From an uncultured Pelagibacteraceae bacterium (GTDB taxonomy: Bacteria > Pseudomonadota > Alphaproteobacteria > Pelagibacterales > Pelagibacteraceae), in assembly GCA_902578265.1 (NCBI GenBank), contig CACHCA010000001.1:148795-212794 (forward strand): a stretch of 64,000 bases of DNA. Direction: 5' to 3'. Position 1 is the first letter of the stretch. Every line of letters begins with the position of its first letter. Of this stretch, positions 41,986-56,189 are shown piece by piece. A model generated the notes under the pieces. The model saw nothing but the letters and a program-made list of their open reading frames with translations, searched no databases and was not told the origin of the DNA. The position numbers and the translations under genes were made by a program.

Positions 41986-42484
41986 CTAAACTTTTTAAAT
42001 ACCTCTTAAAAAATATTGAAAATATTATGTAAAATAAAAATGTAAAAAAATTGTTCACAATAAAAAGTGTAATATCCAATTCATAAGAAAAAAACAAAAA
42101 TAAAACTGAAAAATTGATTGAATTTATCAAACTAATGATAAACAAAAAATAGAACCAATCTTTTATTAAATTGGGACTGATTGTTATATTTCTAAGGTAA
42201 GTGGCAAATATACAAATTAAGATATATGACATAGAACTTATGCCTAAGGGTAAGCCCACAACGGTATCATTGAATAACCCTGCTAAAAAAACTAAAAAGT
42301 AATCAAATCGTTGATATGCTTTTAAAGCGAAATAAAAAATTAATATAAATGGAAAATTAAATGAAAAATAATCAATGCTTAAATAATTGAAATCAAATTC
42401 ATTAAATACAGATATAAATAAAGCAAGAATTGGTAGCCAAGTATATATCTTGTAAAGTAAATTTTTCTTTTGAAATCTAATCAC
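41978..42484 (-). CDS. mreD: Rod shape-determining protein MreD
   Basis: The 168-residue product starts with GTG and is a hydrophobic protein with about five membrane helices. It contains the MreD-like stretch FLAGLFNDTVVGLPLGISSM (charged and Gly residues between helices). MreD connects MreC to the membrane part of the elongasome. It overlaps mreC by 8 bp and mrdA by 8 bp. Sequence conservation in MreD is weak, so position in the operon is the main support. Confidence 0.9.
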   Translation of the reverse strand: MIRFQKKNLLYKIYTWLPILALFISVFNEFDFNYLSIDYFSFNFPFILIFYFALKAYQRFDYFLVFLAGLFNDTVVGLPLGISSMSYILICIFATYLRNITISPNLIKDWFYFLFIISLINSINFSVLFLFFSYELDITLFIVNNFFTFLFYIIFSIFFKRYLKSLDD

Positions 42485-43697
42485 TTATCTTTCCTTTTCG
42501 CATTATACATTCTTTATATTCTTCAGTACCGACTTTAAAACCAGTGCTAAAGAGTTTTTTTGATTGACATTTTGAACTATAGATTAAATTTAATCTTAAG
42601 AATTCTAGCTCGTCTTGGTCTAAATTATGCTGTTGAATAACACTTTTTTGATACTCATTTTCTGTCTTTAATATCTCAATCTGTTTAGTTAAATCGTTTG
42701 TTAAAGTATTTAATTCTTTATTTTCCTCTAAAAATTTAATGTTACTATCTTCTAAAATTTGCAATTCATCACTTATTAAGTCTAATTTTATTTGCTCAGT
42801 ATTTGAAGAGACTTGTGTTTGATCATTTTCTTCAGTTTCAACAGGTGTGGGGATTAATTCATCAATCTCTGCAAAAACATATTTTAATTGACTAAAATCA
42901 CTATAAAAGTTGATCAAAATTTTTTCATTTTCATCTTTTAAATCAATCGTTCCGACAGGAATTCCACTTTTGAAAATTGAGCCAGTTCCTGAGGTATATG
43001 CAATACCTTGATCATCGATTTTATTTATAAGATCATTTTTAATATATTTAATTTCACCTTTTTTATCTCCATTACCAACCACAATTGCTTGAACATTTCC
43101 AGGCGTGATAGAAACAGGAATATTTGAATTTAAATCAGTTAATAACAATACTCTTGAATTTGTATAATTTACTTCGATGACCCGTCCTACAAGATAACTT
43201 CGATCATAAATATTTGTTCCAATTTTTATTTTTTCCTTACTGCCTTTGTTGATAATAATTGATCTTAAAAAAGGACTTTCGTGATCAACAATTACCTTTG
43301 CTAAAATCTTATTAGAAGTAATGGTATAACCATCAATTAGACTTTTGAGCTCCTCATTTTCGCTTTTAATAATTTTTGTTGAAATATTTTCAGATTTTAA
43401 CTGATCTAATTCCTCTTTGGTTTGTTTATATTCTTTATAAAAAATAGTATATTCTTTTAAATTTAAATAAGAGGATTTGATAAAATTTTCTGGGATCGAA
43501 ACTATAAATGAAGATCGATAGACAATTTCTTTTATTACTGACTTTGTTACAGTTATCGCCTTGAAATTAAAACTAGATAAAACAGTTATAACAATTGAAA
43601 AAAAAACTAAAGTTAATAAAGAAAATTTTTGTTTTGTACTTTTATTTAAAAAAGCAGATCTAATTGCTATTATAAAATCATCTCTGCTTTCGGCCAT
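42477..43697 (-). CDS. mreC: Rod shape-determining protein MreC
   Basis: The 406-residue product has one membrane helix (about 25-45), a coiled coil (about 80-115), and the MreC beta-barrel domains. These include AKVIVDHESPFLRSIIINKG, VGRVIEVNYTNSRVLLLTD and GVAYTSGTGSIFKSGIPVG-like blocks. An unusual C-terminal extension of about 120 residues follows residue 285. It starts acidic and then forms a long coiled coil (ISDELQILEDSNIKFLEENK), absent from typical MreC. MreC scaffolds PBP2-RodA with MreB. Confidence 0.93.
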   Translation of the reverse strand: MAESRDDFIIAIRSAFLNKSTKQKFSLLTLVFFSIVITVLSSFNFKAITVTKSVIKEIVYRSSFIVSIPENFIKSSYLNLKEYTIFYKEYKQTKEELDQLKSENISTKIIKSENEELKSLIDGYTITSNKILAKVIVDHESPFLRSIIINKGSKEKIKIGTNIYDRSYLVGRVIEVNYTNSRVLLLTDLNSNIPVSITPGNVQAIVVGNGDKKGEIKYIKNDLINKIDDQGIAYTSGTGSIFKSGIPVGTIDLKDENEKILINFYSDFSQLKYVFAEIDELIPTPVETEENDQTQVSSNTEQIKLDLISDELQILEDSNIKFLEENKELNTLTNDLTKQIEILKTENEYQKSVIQQHNLDQDELEFLRLNLIYSSKCQSKKLFSTGFKVGTEEYKECIMRKGKISD

Positions 43698-43702
43698 CTT
43701 TC

Positions 43703-46314
<2,612 letters not shown>

Positions 46315-46400
46315 AAAAATGTTTTTAGTGCTCGAAATATACAACCTATCGTTTAGATTGCAAAATAAAATAATTATTTTAGCCCAATTTAATCAATATT

Positions 46401-47990
<1,590 letters not shown>

Positions 47991-47991
<1 letters not shown>

Positions 47992-49757
47992 TAAACTAAT
48001 GATTTACCTTTACCGGTGATCTTATTTTCCTCTTTATCATTTGGACCTAAAATCATCTGATTATGAGGCTTTCCAGATGGTATCATTGGAAAACAATTTT
48101 CATTAGGATCTACATGACAATCAAATATTACCGGGCCTTTATAATCAAGCATCTCTTTAATTTTATCATCTAATTCTAGAGGATTATCAGCCTTGATACC
48201 TTTGCATCCATAAGCCTCAGCTAATTTAACAAAATCAGGTAAAGCTTCAGAATAACTCTCTGAATAATTCTTTTCATGAAGAAGTTCTTGCCATTGTCTA
48301 ACCATACCCATGTACTGGTTATTCAAGATAAATATTTTGATAGGTAAATTATATTGAACTGCTGTAGACATTTCTTGCATTGTCATTAATACTGATGCTT
48401 CACCTGCAATATCGATCACCAGTTTATCTGGATGAGCAATTTGAACACCTACTGCTGCTGGAAGTCCGTATCCCATAGTCCCAAGACCTCCTGATGTCAT
48501 CCATCTGTTAGGTTTATTAAATTTATAATGTTGAGCAGCCCACATTTGATGTTGACCAACCTCAGTTGTTATAAATGTATCTTGATTTTTAGTTAATTCA
48601 TATAATCTTTTTACAGCATGCTGAGGCTTGATCTCTTTATCACTATTAATAAATCCTAAAGAGTCTTTCGTTCTCCACTTTTGGATTTGTTCCCACCATT
48701 TTGAAATTCTTTGTTTATTTGAATCTTTTAATCCATTTTGTTTTTTATTTATTTTCTTGATAGCTGACTTTATTACTTCATTAACGTCTCCAACAATTGC
48801 AAGATCTACTTTAATAATCTTATTGATTGACGATGGATCGATATCAATATGAACTTTTTTTGATTTCGGCGAAAACTCATCGATCTTACCTGTTATTCTA
48901 TCATCAAATCTTGCACCAATGTTAATTAACAAATCACAATCATGCATTGCATTATTAGCTTCATAAGTTCCATGCATACCTAGCATTCCAATAAATTGAT
49001 TATCATCACCTGGAAATGCACCTAAACCCTGTAGGGTTGATGTGATAGGAAAACCGATTAATCTTACAAACTCTTTTAAAGTTTCACTAGCCTCTGGGCC
49101 TGAATTTATTACGCCACCCCCTGTATATACAACTGGTTTTTTTGCCTTTGAAATTAAATCAATCAATTGATCAATTTCGTTTTGAGAAAATTTATTATGT
49201 ATTTTTCCATTTAGTTTTTTTTCTTTTTTAAATTTTGAATAGTTAATCTTTGCAAATTGTATGTCTTTAGGAATATCAATTAACACAGGTCCAGGTCTTC
49301 CTGTTGTCGCAACTTTAAAAGCCTCATGCATAACTTTTGATAAATCTTTAATATCTTTAACTAACCAATTATGTTTTGTACAAGGTCTTGTAATTCCTGT
49401 CGTATCACACTCTTGGAATGCATCGGTGCCTATTAAATGAGTAGGTACTTGACCAGAGATACAAACTAAAGGAACTGAGTCCATATACGCATCGGTTAAT
49501 GCCGTAACAACATTGGTGGCACCTGGTCCAGATGTAACTAAAACTACTCCAGGTTTGCCTGATGATCTTGCATACCCTTCTGCAGCGTGACCTGCTCCTT
49601 GCTCATGTCTTACAAGTATATGCTTTATTAATGAATGATTTTTAAGTTCATCATAAATTGGCAAGACTGCACCACCTGGATAACCAAAAATATATTCAAC
49701 TTCTTGATCTTCAAGACATTTAAACACAATTTCTGCACCAGTATATAATTTAGACAT
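47991..49757 (-). CDS. ilvB: Acetolactate synthase large subunit
   Basis: The 588-residue thiamine diphosphate enzyme shows the Glu site in YIFGYPGGAVLPIYDEL and the HLIGTDAFQECDTTGITRP block. The ThDP-binding motif runs from GEASVLMTMQEMSTAV to NNQYMGMVRQWQ. It condenses pyruvate or pyruvate plus 2-ketobutyrate, the first common step of branched-chain amino acid synthesis. It starts the ilvB-ilvH-ilvC-leuA-mreB run. The symbol ilvB is used loosely, since ilvB, ilvI and ilvG cannot be told apart here. Confidence 0.96.
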
Positions 49758-49763
49758 TCAAGC

Positions 49764-49793
49764 AATCTAGCTGAAGTTGTGCTAATTGGTCAA
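49764..49793 (-). promoter_or_regulatory. Candidate promoter of the ilv-leu run
   Basis: On the minus strand TTGACC (49788-49793) and TAGATT (49764-49769) are 18 bases apart, and the ATG of ilvB follows only 6 bases after the -10. The transcript would be leaderless or nearly so. I see no attenuator peptide or T-box-like structure in the 53-bp gap. Confidence 0.4.
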
Positions 49794-49810
49794 GGCTAAG
49801 TAGAGAATAT

Positions 49811-50719
49811 CTAAATTTTTTTTAACAGCTTATCCAAACCATCTGGATTAACTTTGTTCCAATCTTTCATATTTCCTCGGGCCCAGGTGCTCTGTCTTTT
49901 GGCATATTGCCTAGTCTTTATTGATATTTTCTCAATTAATTGTTCTGTTTGGATTTTTTCTTGAAGATATTGCTTAATCTCGCTAATTCCAATTGCTTTA
50001 CTAAGGCTTTTATTTTTTGGAACTCTCGATTTGATAAATTTTTTAACCTCCAAAATTGCACCTGATTTAATCATGTCTTTTGATCTTTTATTTATTCTTT
50101 CTATTAAATCTTTTCTTGGAAAATCTATATAAATTTTAAAAAAATCACTATGCGCATAATCTGATTTTGTATTTTTAAACCAACTAATCATAGATTTTTT
50201 TGTAAATAATTTAATTTCATACGCTCTAATAGATCTTTGCACATCAAAGGAATTAATCCGGTCTTTAATTAAAGGATCTATTTTTAACAGTTTAAGGAAA
50301 AATTTTTTTTGTCCCAATCTCTTATGTAAATTTCTAACTTTATTTCTAAAATTAATAGGAATTTTTGGGATATTAACTAAACCATCTGTTAAAGCTTTAA
50401 AATATAACCCAGTGCCTCCAACAAGTATTGGAGTTTTTTTCATTTTTTTACATTTTAAAATTTTATAATTAACTAGTTTTAGCCAATCTCCTGTAGAGAA
50501 ATTTTTTTTTCCACTTTGAAATCCATATAAATGATGTTTTATTTCTTGCTGGTCTTTTTTAAATGGTCTTGCTGTTAAAATCTTTAATTCTTTATAAACT
50601 TGCATACTGTCAGCATTTATAATCTGGCCTTTAATCTTTTTAGCTAATTTAATTGCAAATTTAGATTTTCCAGAGGCAGTAGGTCCATAAATTAAAATAA
50701 TTTTGGATTTAAAATCCAT
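49811..50719 (-). CDS. miaA: tRNA dimethylallyltransferase
   Basis: The 302-residue product has the P-loop GPTASGKSKFAIKLA, the NADSMQVYKEL motif, and the ILVGGTGLYFKAL block of MiaA. The C-terminal RQYAKRQSTWARG motif is also typical of MiaA. It adds the dimethylallyl group to adenosine 37 of tRNAs reading UNN codons, which are abundant in such an AT-rich genome. It starts 3 bp after the Do protease gene. Confidence 0.96.
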   Translation of the reverse strand: MDFKSKIILIYGPTASGKSKFAIKLAKKIKGQIINADSMQVYKELKILTARPFKKDQQEIKHHLYGFQSGKKNFSTGDWLKLVNYKILKCKKMKKTPILVGGTGLYFKALTDGLVNIPKIPINFRNKVRNLHKRLGQKKFFLKLLKIDPLIKDRINSFDVQRSIRAYEIKLFTKKSMISWFKNTKSDYAHSDFFKIYIDFPRKDLIERINKRSKDMIKSGAILEVKKFIKSRVPKNKSLSKAIGISEIKQYLQEKIQTEQLIEKISIKTRQYAKRQSTWARGNMKDWNKVNPDGLDKLLKKI

Positions 50720-50722
50720 AAA

Positions 50723-52135
50723 CTAATCTAATTTAACACCTATATATCTTTTCTGATTTTGACTATTATAGATTACAAGTAAAATAGTTTTTTGATTACT
50801 ATTAAGAACTTGTTTAAGAGATTGATTTAAGTCCTCAACTGATCGTATTTTTTTCTTTTGGGCTTCTAGAATAATGCTATTCACTTCTATAGAACCATTT
50901 AAAGGACTATCTTTTTCAATACTTGTAATCACTAAACCATTAGTTTGGTTAGGTAAGTTTCTCGTTTTAATATCTTGATCAGAGAGTTTTCTTACTTTTA
51001 TTTTCAGATTCTCAACGAAGGTTTCTTTTGGTAGTTCCTCTTTTTTTTCTGAAATTTTAAAATCCTCTGATGTCTCCAATCTTCCAAGTGTAATTGTTTT
51101 GATAATTTCTTTTTTGTTTCTCCAGATTTTAACTTTTACTTTTTTTCCAACTTCAGTTCTTGCAACAATTATAGGAAGCTCTTTCATTTGCTTTATTTTT
51201 TCTCCATTGAATTCCAGAATAATATCTCCACTTTTCACTCCAGCTTTTTCTGATGGACTATTTGGTGCAACACTTGCTACTAGAGCTCCTCTTGGTTCAT
51301 CTAACTTTTCAACTTCTGCAATTTCTTTTGTTACATCTTGGATTCTTACTCCAAGCCATCCCCTTTTTGTTTCTCCAAATTCAATTAATTGATCAATTAC
51401 AATCTTTGCACTATTTGATGGTATTGAAAAACCTATTCCTACATTTCCACTTCTACCAAGAATAGCCGTGTTAATCCCAATCACATTACCATTCATATCG
51501 AATAATGGGCCACCTGAGTTACCAGAATTTATAGATGCATCAGTTTGAATATAATCTTCATATCTTGATAATCCAATGGATCGATTTCTTGCAGAAATTA
51601 TTCCTGAGGTAACTGTTCCACCTAACCCAAATGGATTTCCAATAGCAATAACCCAATCACCTATTCTTGCTTTATCTGAGTCACCAAATCTGACGGGTAA
51701 AAACTTTTCTTTCGACTCAATCTTTAAAACTGCAATATCTGAGAGAGGATCTGCTCCAATAACTTTTGCTTTAAATTTTTTTTCACCGTTTACCTGAACA
51801 ACAATATCTTCTGCGCCTTCGATTACATGATTATTTGTTACTAATATTCCTTTTTCGTCTATAATAAATCCTGAGCCAAGTGCTGAGGATTGTCTTTCTT
51901 GAGGTGTTCCAAATTCTTTAAACATATCACCGAATGGTGATCCTGGAGGAAATTGAAAATTTGGAAAAGGATTACTTCTTGTCACAACTGTTTGAGTTGT
52001 TGAAATATTCACTACTGAAGGCATTAATTTTTCAGCTAAATCTGCAAATGAATTGGGAATATTTTGAGAATTTGATGCTGATGAAAAATTAAATACTAAT
52101 ATTAACGAGAGAATTATTGCTTTTATTTTTATCAT
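50723..52135 (-). CDS. Periplasmic Do-type serine protease (DegP/DegQ family)
   Basis: The 470-residue product has a signal peptide (about 1-23). A trypsin-like domain follows with the catalytic triad in NNHVIEGAEDI (His), PLSDIAVLKI (Asp) and GNSGGPLFDMNG (Ser). Two PDZ domains follow (about 265-355 and 375-465, GWLGVRIQDVTKE and GLVITSIEKDS). It degrades or refolds damaged envelope proteins. It lies downstream of the hflK-hflC-DUF2065 genes, a grouping common in Proteobacteria. Confidence 0.95.
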   Translation of the reverse strand: MIKIKAIILSLILVFNFSSASNSQNIPNSFADLAEKLMPSVVNISTTQTVVTRSNPFPNFQFPPGSPFGDMFKEFGTPQERQSSALGSGFIIDEKGILVTNNHVIEGAEDIVVQVNGEKKFKAKVIGADPLSDIAVLKIESKEKFLPVRFGDSDKARIGDWVIAIGNPFGLGGTVTSGIISARNRSIGLSRYEDYIQTDASINSGNSGGPLFDMNGNVIGINTAILGRSGNVGIGFSIPSNSAKIVIDQLIEFGETKRGWLGVRIQDVTKEIAEVEKLDEPRGALVASVAPNSPSEKAGVKSGDIILEFNGEKIKQMKELPIIVARTEVGKKVKVKIWRNKKEIIKTITLGRLETSEDFKISEKKEELPKETFVENLKIKVRKLSDQDIKTRNLPNQTNGLVITSIEKDSPLNGSIEVNSIILEAQKKKIRSVEDLNQSLKQVLNSNQKTILLVIYNSQNQKRYIGVKLD

Positions 52136-52136
52136 T

Positions 52137-52322
52137 TTAATTTTTTGCGTAATAAATAATTATAAATCCTAATAAAGCAAAAATTAATCCAGCACTTCTT
52201 AGTTGACTATCTTTAATTAACTCAAGCTTTCTTAACATATTCTTCATTTTTGATGGAAATAAGGCATACAAAATCCCTTCAATGAATAAGAATAGACCAA
52301 AAGCAATGATCAATTCTTTCAT
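52137..52322 (-). CDS. DUF2065 small membrane protein
   Basis: The 61-residue product has two membrane helices (LIIAFGLFLFIEGILYALF and LRSAGLIFALLGFIIIYYA), the usual form of DUF2065 proteins. The start of the Do protease gene lies 1 bp after its stop, and it follows hflC by 6 bp. This position between hflC and later housekeeping genes is characteristic of the family in Proteobacteria. The molecular role is unknown. Confidence 0.88.
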   Translation of the reverse strand: MKELIIAFGLFLFIEGILYALFPSKMKNMLRKLELIKDSQLRSAGLIFALLGFIIIYYAKN

Positions 52323-52328
52323 TAAATC

Positions 52329-53198
52329 TTACTCGGTTTGCGGCTGGATATTTCCAAAAAATTTAAAGAACTCACTGTCAGGAGATAAGATCAAAGATGT
52401 TTCTCCACCTATTAAAGCTTTTTCATAAGCCTGCATAGCTCTATAAAATGCAAAGAATTCTGGATCTTGTCCAAATGCTGCAGCAAAGATATTATTTCTT
52501 TTACCATCTCCTTCACCTTTCATAATCTCTGATTTTTTTTGAGCCTCAGCTAAAATTACTGTAACTTCTTTATCAGCAGTTGACGTAATTGTAACTGCCA
52601 TTTCAGCTCCTCTTGCTCTAAATTCTTTAGCTTCTCTCTCCCTTTCAGTCTGCATTCTTCTAAAAATTGCATCACTGTTTGCTTGAGGCAAATCTGCTCT
52701 TTTAATTCTTACATCAACTATCTTAATTCCAAAATTTTCTGCTTCATTGTTTACGCCCTCTTGAATTAAAGCCATCTGTTTAGTTCTATCTTCTGATAGA
52801 AGCGTTTGAAGTTCTTGTTGTCCAAGAACGTTCCTTATTCTTGAGTTTATAATTGTAGCTAGTCTTGATCTTGCGACTCTCTCATTCCCAACTGAAATAT
52901 AAAACTTAAGAGGATCAACTATTTGAAATCTCGCAAATGCATCAACTATTAATCTTTTCTGATCAGATGCAATAACTTCTTCTGGAGGCGTGTCTAAATT
53001 AAGTATTCTTTTATCTAAAAATACAACGTTTTGAATGAATGGAATTTTAAAGTTTAATCCTGGTTTTAAAATTATTCTTTTTGGATCACCAAATTGTAGA
53101 ACAATAGCTTGATTAACTTCCTTAACAATAAAAATTGAAAAGAAGGCAACTGCAGCTAAAGCAACCAAAATTCCAGCAATTATTTTTCCAGCATTCAT
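52329..53198 (-). CDS. hflC: SPFH/band 7 FtsH-modulating protein HflC
   Basis: The 289-residue product has one N-terminal membrane helix (about 6-26) and an SPFH domain (IVKEVNQAIVLQFGDPKRII to about residue 190). A coiled-coil region with MQTEREREAKEFRARGAEMA follows. HflC pairs with HflK, encoded 1 bp upstream, in a large cage around the FtsH protease at the inner membrane. The length matches the family. Confidence 0.95.
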   Translation of the reverse strand: MNAGKIIAGILVALAAVAFFSIFIVKEVNQAIVLQFGDPKRIILKPGLNFKIPFIQNVVFLDKRILNLDTPPEEVIASDQKRLIVDAFARFQIVDPLKFYISVGNERVARSRLATIINSRIRNVLGQQELQTLLSEDRTKQMALIQEGVNNEAENFGIKIVDVRIKRADLPQANSDAIFRRMQTEREREAKEFRARGAEMAVTITSTADKEVTVILAEAQKKSEIMKGEGDGKRNNIFAAAFGQDPEFFAFYRAMQAYEKALIGGETSLILSPDSEFFKFFGNIQPQTE

Positions 53199-53199
53199 A

Positions 53200-54315
53200 T
53201 TAATTTGTCACTTTCTTTTTTTGTAATTCAGGTAACGGTAAATAAGGAACTACACCAGAGCCTGCATTTTTTTCTATGATAACTTTATCAATATCGGCTA
53301 AAACCTTTTCCATTGTTTCTAGATACATTCTTTCCTGAGTAACAGATTTAGCGTTTTTGTATTCATTATAAATTGCTAAGAATCTGCTAGCTTCACCCTC
53401 AGCTTTAGCTACAACTTCTTTCTTGTACGCTTCTGCAGCTTGTAAAATTTTTTCTGCTTCTCCACGTGCTCTTGGGATAACATCGTTTGCATAAGCTTCA
53501 GCCTCATTCTTAGATCTTTCCATATCAGCTCTTGCTGCCTGTACATCTCTAAACGCATCAATTACCTGATCTGGTGGATCTGCCTTTTGTGTTTGAACTT
53601 GTGTTATCTGAATACCACTAGTGTATTCATCTAAAATCTTTTGAATAATTTCTTGTGTATCTGTTTCTATGACTGATCTACCTTCAGTTAAGATAGGTTG
53701 AATATCAGATCTTGCAATTACCTCTCTCATTGCTGTTTCAGCCGCTGCTTTAACTGTTCCCTCTGGATCTTGAATTTTAAATAAAAAATTTCCTGCATCT
53801 TTTATTACCCAGAATACTGAGAAATCGATATTAACGATATTTTCATCTCCAGTTAACATTAAGCTTTCTTGAGGAACATCAGCCACTCCACCTTGAGATG
53901 TAAAACCACTGTCTCTCTCAGATCTAAAGCCAATATCTATTCTATTAACTTTCGTAACTTTTGGAGTTAATACAGTTTCTACTGGAAACGGTATATGGTA
54001 ATTCAATCCTGGTTGAGTTGTTTTAATAAATTTACCAAATCTTAAAACTACACCCTGTTCATCTGGTAAAACTCTATAAAGTCCACTAGCTAACCAAACG
54101 AAACCTAAAATAATTAAAACTAAAACGACTTGCTTGCCACCTGAAGAACTGCCTCCTGGTAAAAATTTCTTAATTTTTTCTTGAATCTCACTTATAATTT
54201 TATCTATATTTGGTGGAGTTGGGCCTCGGCCAGAGCCGTTTCCACTTCCGCCACCACTTCCTCCTGGGGGCGCTCCCCAAGGACTTCCACCACTTTGTTT
54301 GAAATCATCTGGCAT
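53200..54315 (-). CDS. hflK: SPFH/band 7 FtsH-modulating protein HflK
   Basis: The 371-residue product begins with a Gly/Pro/Ser-rich segment (SPWGAPPGGSGGG) typical of HflK. A membrane helix (about 62-82), an SPFH domain (LPDEQGVVLRFGKFIKTTQP) and a coiled-coil C-terminal part (AEAYANDVIPRARGEAEKIL) follow. It forms the HflKC complex that regulates FtsH. It is divergent from mrp across a 51-bp gap. Confidence 0.95.
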   Translation of the reverse strand: MPDDFKQSGGSPWGAPPGGSGGGSGNGSGRGPTPPNIDKIISEIQEKIKKFLPGGSSSGGKQVVLVLIILGFVWLASGLYRVLPDEQGVVLRFGKFIKTTQPGLNYHIPFPVETVLTPKVTKVNRIDIGFRSERDSGFTSQGGVADVPQESLMLTGDENIVNIDFSVFWVIKDAGNFLFKIQDPEGTVKAAAETAMREVIARSDIQPILTEGRSVIETDTQEIIQKILDEYTSGIQITQVQTQKADPPDQVIDAFRDVQAARADMERSKNEAEAYANDVIPRARGEAEKILQAAEAYKKEVVAKAEGEASRFLAIYNEYKNAKSVTQERMYLETMEKVLADIDKVIIEKNAGSGVVPYLPLPELQKKKVTN

Positions 54316-54319
54316 ATGG

Positions 54320-54350
54320 CAATCTATATAATGTCTTTATGAGGAAAAAC
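54320..54350. promoter_or_regulatory. Shared divergent promoter region of hflK and mrp
   Basis: A TATATAAT sequence (54325-54332) gives a perfect TATAAT toward mrp. On the opposite strand TATATA lies 16 bases from TTGTTT, directed toward hflK. The two -10 elements overlap, so expression of the two genes may be mutually exclusive. Confidence 0.38.
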
Positions 54351-54366
54351 AAGTTAAGATCCAATA

Positions 54367-55191
54367 ATGCCAAAGGAAAAACCAGAATTAAGTGACGCAA
54401 TGAGAGCTAAAATGAGCAGAAAATTGCCTGAGAAAAATCCAATTCAAGGTACAAAATTTACAATTGCTATTTCCAGTGCAAAAGGAGGTGTTGGAAAATC
54501 AACTTTTGCTACAAACTTAGCTTTAGCTCTTAAAACAATTGGCTGCAAAGTTGGATTATTAGATGCAGACATCTATGGTCCCTCTATTCCTAAAATGCTA
54601 GGAATTAATGAGAAACCAAAAAGTGATGGGCAAAAATTAGATCCAGTAATTAAGTATGACATTCAGTGTATGTCCATCGGTTTCTTAACTGATCAACAAA
54701 CGCCTATGATTTGGCGAGGACCAATGGTGACAAGCGCAATTAGAACTTTTACACAAAAAGTTAGTTGGAAAGACTTAGATTTTATAATTGTTGATATGCC
54801 TCCTGGAACTGGTGATACCCAACTTACTTTTTCTCAAGAAATAAAGATGGATGGAGCAATCATAGTTTCAACTCCTCAAGAAGTTGCTCTCTTAGATGTA
54901 AAAAGAGGAATTAAAATGTTCGATAAGCTTGGAGTAAAAATTTTAGGTTTAGTAGATAATATGTCTTATTTTATTGGAGATGATAATAAAAAATATAATA
55001 TTTTTGGAGAAGGTGGGGTTAAAAATACCGCTAAAGAATTCAATAAAGAATTTTTAGGAGAAATTCCAATTAATCCAAAAGTTGGTACATCAGGTGATAA
55101 AGGGAAACCAATAGTTGAAGAAGATCCAAATAACCAAATATCAAAAATTTATATAGATTTTGCCAAAAAGATTAAATCAACTTATCTTTAA
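54367..55191 (+). CDS. mrp: Mrp/ApbC-type P-loop iron-sulfur carrier ATPase
   Basis: The 274-residue product has the deviant Walker [21 protein letters not shown] (about residues 36-55), [29 protein letters not shown] and a GLVDNMSYF block, all typical of Mrp/NBP35 proteins. These assemble or carry Fe-S clusters. The N-terminal MIP18 domain found in many Mrp proteins is absent and replaced by about 30 basic residues. Its 3' end overlaps the convergent thyX gene by 20 bp. Confidence 0.93.
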   Translation: MPKEKPELSDAMRAKMSRKLPEKNPIQGTKFTIAISSAKGGVGKSTFATNLALALKTIGCKVGLLDADIYGPSIPKMLGINEKPKSDGQKLDPVIKYDIQCMSIGFLTDQQTPMIWRGPMVTSAIRTFTQKVSWKDLDFIIVDMPPGTGDTQLTFSQEIKMDGAIIVSTPQEVALLDVKRGIKMFDKLGVKILGLVDNMSYFIGDDNKKYNIFGEGGVKNTAKEFNKEFLGEIPINPKVGTSGDKGKPIVEEDPNNQISKIYIDFAKKIKSTYL

Positions 55192-56119
55192 GATCAAAAG
55201 CTTCCATTAATTCATTCCATTCTCTTTTGGATAGTCCGGAGTCTTCCATAGAAATGTTTTCACCCTTGATGAGTTTTTGAATAACCTTTTTTCCTTTAGC
55301 AGAAACTTCAGTTCCGCCAACTCTATAATCCATGAAAGCCTCATATGTTATTGGAACCCATTTTTTTAATGTATCCAACATAATATCTGCATATACCCTA
55401 ATCTCATATTGTGCATGATGATCTGCTCTTAGTCTTAAAAAATTCATGAGATTTAACAAATCTGTTTTCCAATACCATTGGGTATAAGTGTTTAATGTTA
55501 AGTTCATTCTTGCAAGCTCTCTCGCCAAACCTTTTTTATTTTCATCAATAGTAGATCCATCATATTTTTCATTAAGCATCATTTCATAATTTGCATATGT
55601 TCTTTCTGCATCATCTTTTAAAAGCTTCAAAACTTCATTTGCCTGTTCACCCTCGAGAACGTCTCCTCTACCTTGCCTATTAGATGTTGATTGAGCAGCA
55701 AGATTTTCTCTTGATGGCAAGTAAAATTCTTTATCTAAAATTGAGTATCTTGCAGAATATTCATTTACATTAGCAGTTCTATGTCTGATCCATTGACGAG
55801 CAATAAAAATTGGTAGTTTGATATGATATTTAATTTCACACATCTCGAATGGCGTACTATGCCAATGACGCATTAAGTATTTAATTAACCCTGCATCTGT
55901 AGAAACTTGTTTGGTGCCTTTACCATACGAAACTCTAGCTGATTGTACAATTGAAGTATCATCTCCCATATAATCAACAACTCGCACAAAACCATGATCA
56001 AGAGCGGGCAACGCCTCATAAAGAATTTTTTCTAGTTCAGGTGAAGTTACTCTTTTCGTTGAATTGCTTTGTGATTGTTGATTTTTTATATCTTCTTGTT
56101 GTTCTTTAGTTAATTTCAT
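55172..56119 (-). CDS. thyX: Flavin-dependent thymidylate synthase
   Basis: The start at 56119 ([14 protein letters not shown]) is chosen because the longer frame runs back through the tmRNA acceptor piece. The 315-residue product has the ThyX signature [14 protein letters not shown] (about 110-123) and the C-terminal [20 protein letters not shown] block. It methylates dUMP using methylene-tetrahydrofolate and FAD/NADPH. It is transcribed divergently from ssrA. Confidence 0.96.
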   Translation of the reverse strand: MKLTKEQQEDIKNQQSQSNSTKRVTSPELEKILYEALPALDHGFVRVVDYMGDDTSIVQSARVSYGKGTKQVSTDAGLIKYLMRHWHSTPFEMCEIKYHIKLPIFIARQWIRHRTANVNEYSARYSILDKEFYLPSRENLAAQSTSNRQGRGDVLEGEQANEVLKLLKDDAERTYANYEMMLNEKYDGSTIDENKKGLARELARMNLTLNTYTQWYWKTDLLNLMNFLRLRADHHAQYEIRVYADIMLDTLKKWVPITYEAFMDYRVGGTEVSAKGKKVIQKLIKGENISMEDSGLSKREWNELMEAFDLKDKLI

Positions 56120-56127
56120 GAATGTTA

Positions 56128-56155
56128 TTGAATCTCTTGCATTTCCTTTTATATT
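56128..56155 (+). promoter_or_regulatory. Candidate ssrA promoter
   Basis: TTGAAT (56128-56133) and TATATT (56150-56155) are separated by 16 bases, directly upstream of the tmRNA gene. It overlaps the thyX leader on the other strand. Confidence 0.42.
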
Positions 56156-56189
56156 AATAAGGTTGGATTTCCAACTATGACGATAAACG

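Noticed and set aside
46363..46376. ilvC terminator or leuA attenuator
   Set aside because: AAAATAATTATTTT is palindromic but has no G/C stem or loop, and no leader peptide rich in Leu, Val or Ile codons was found.
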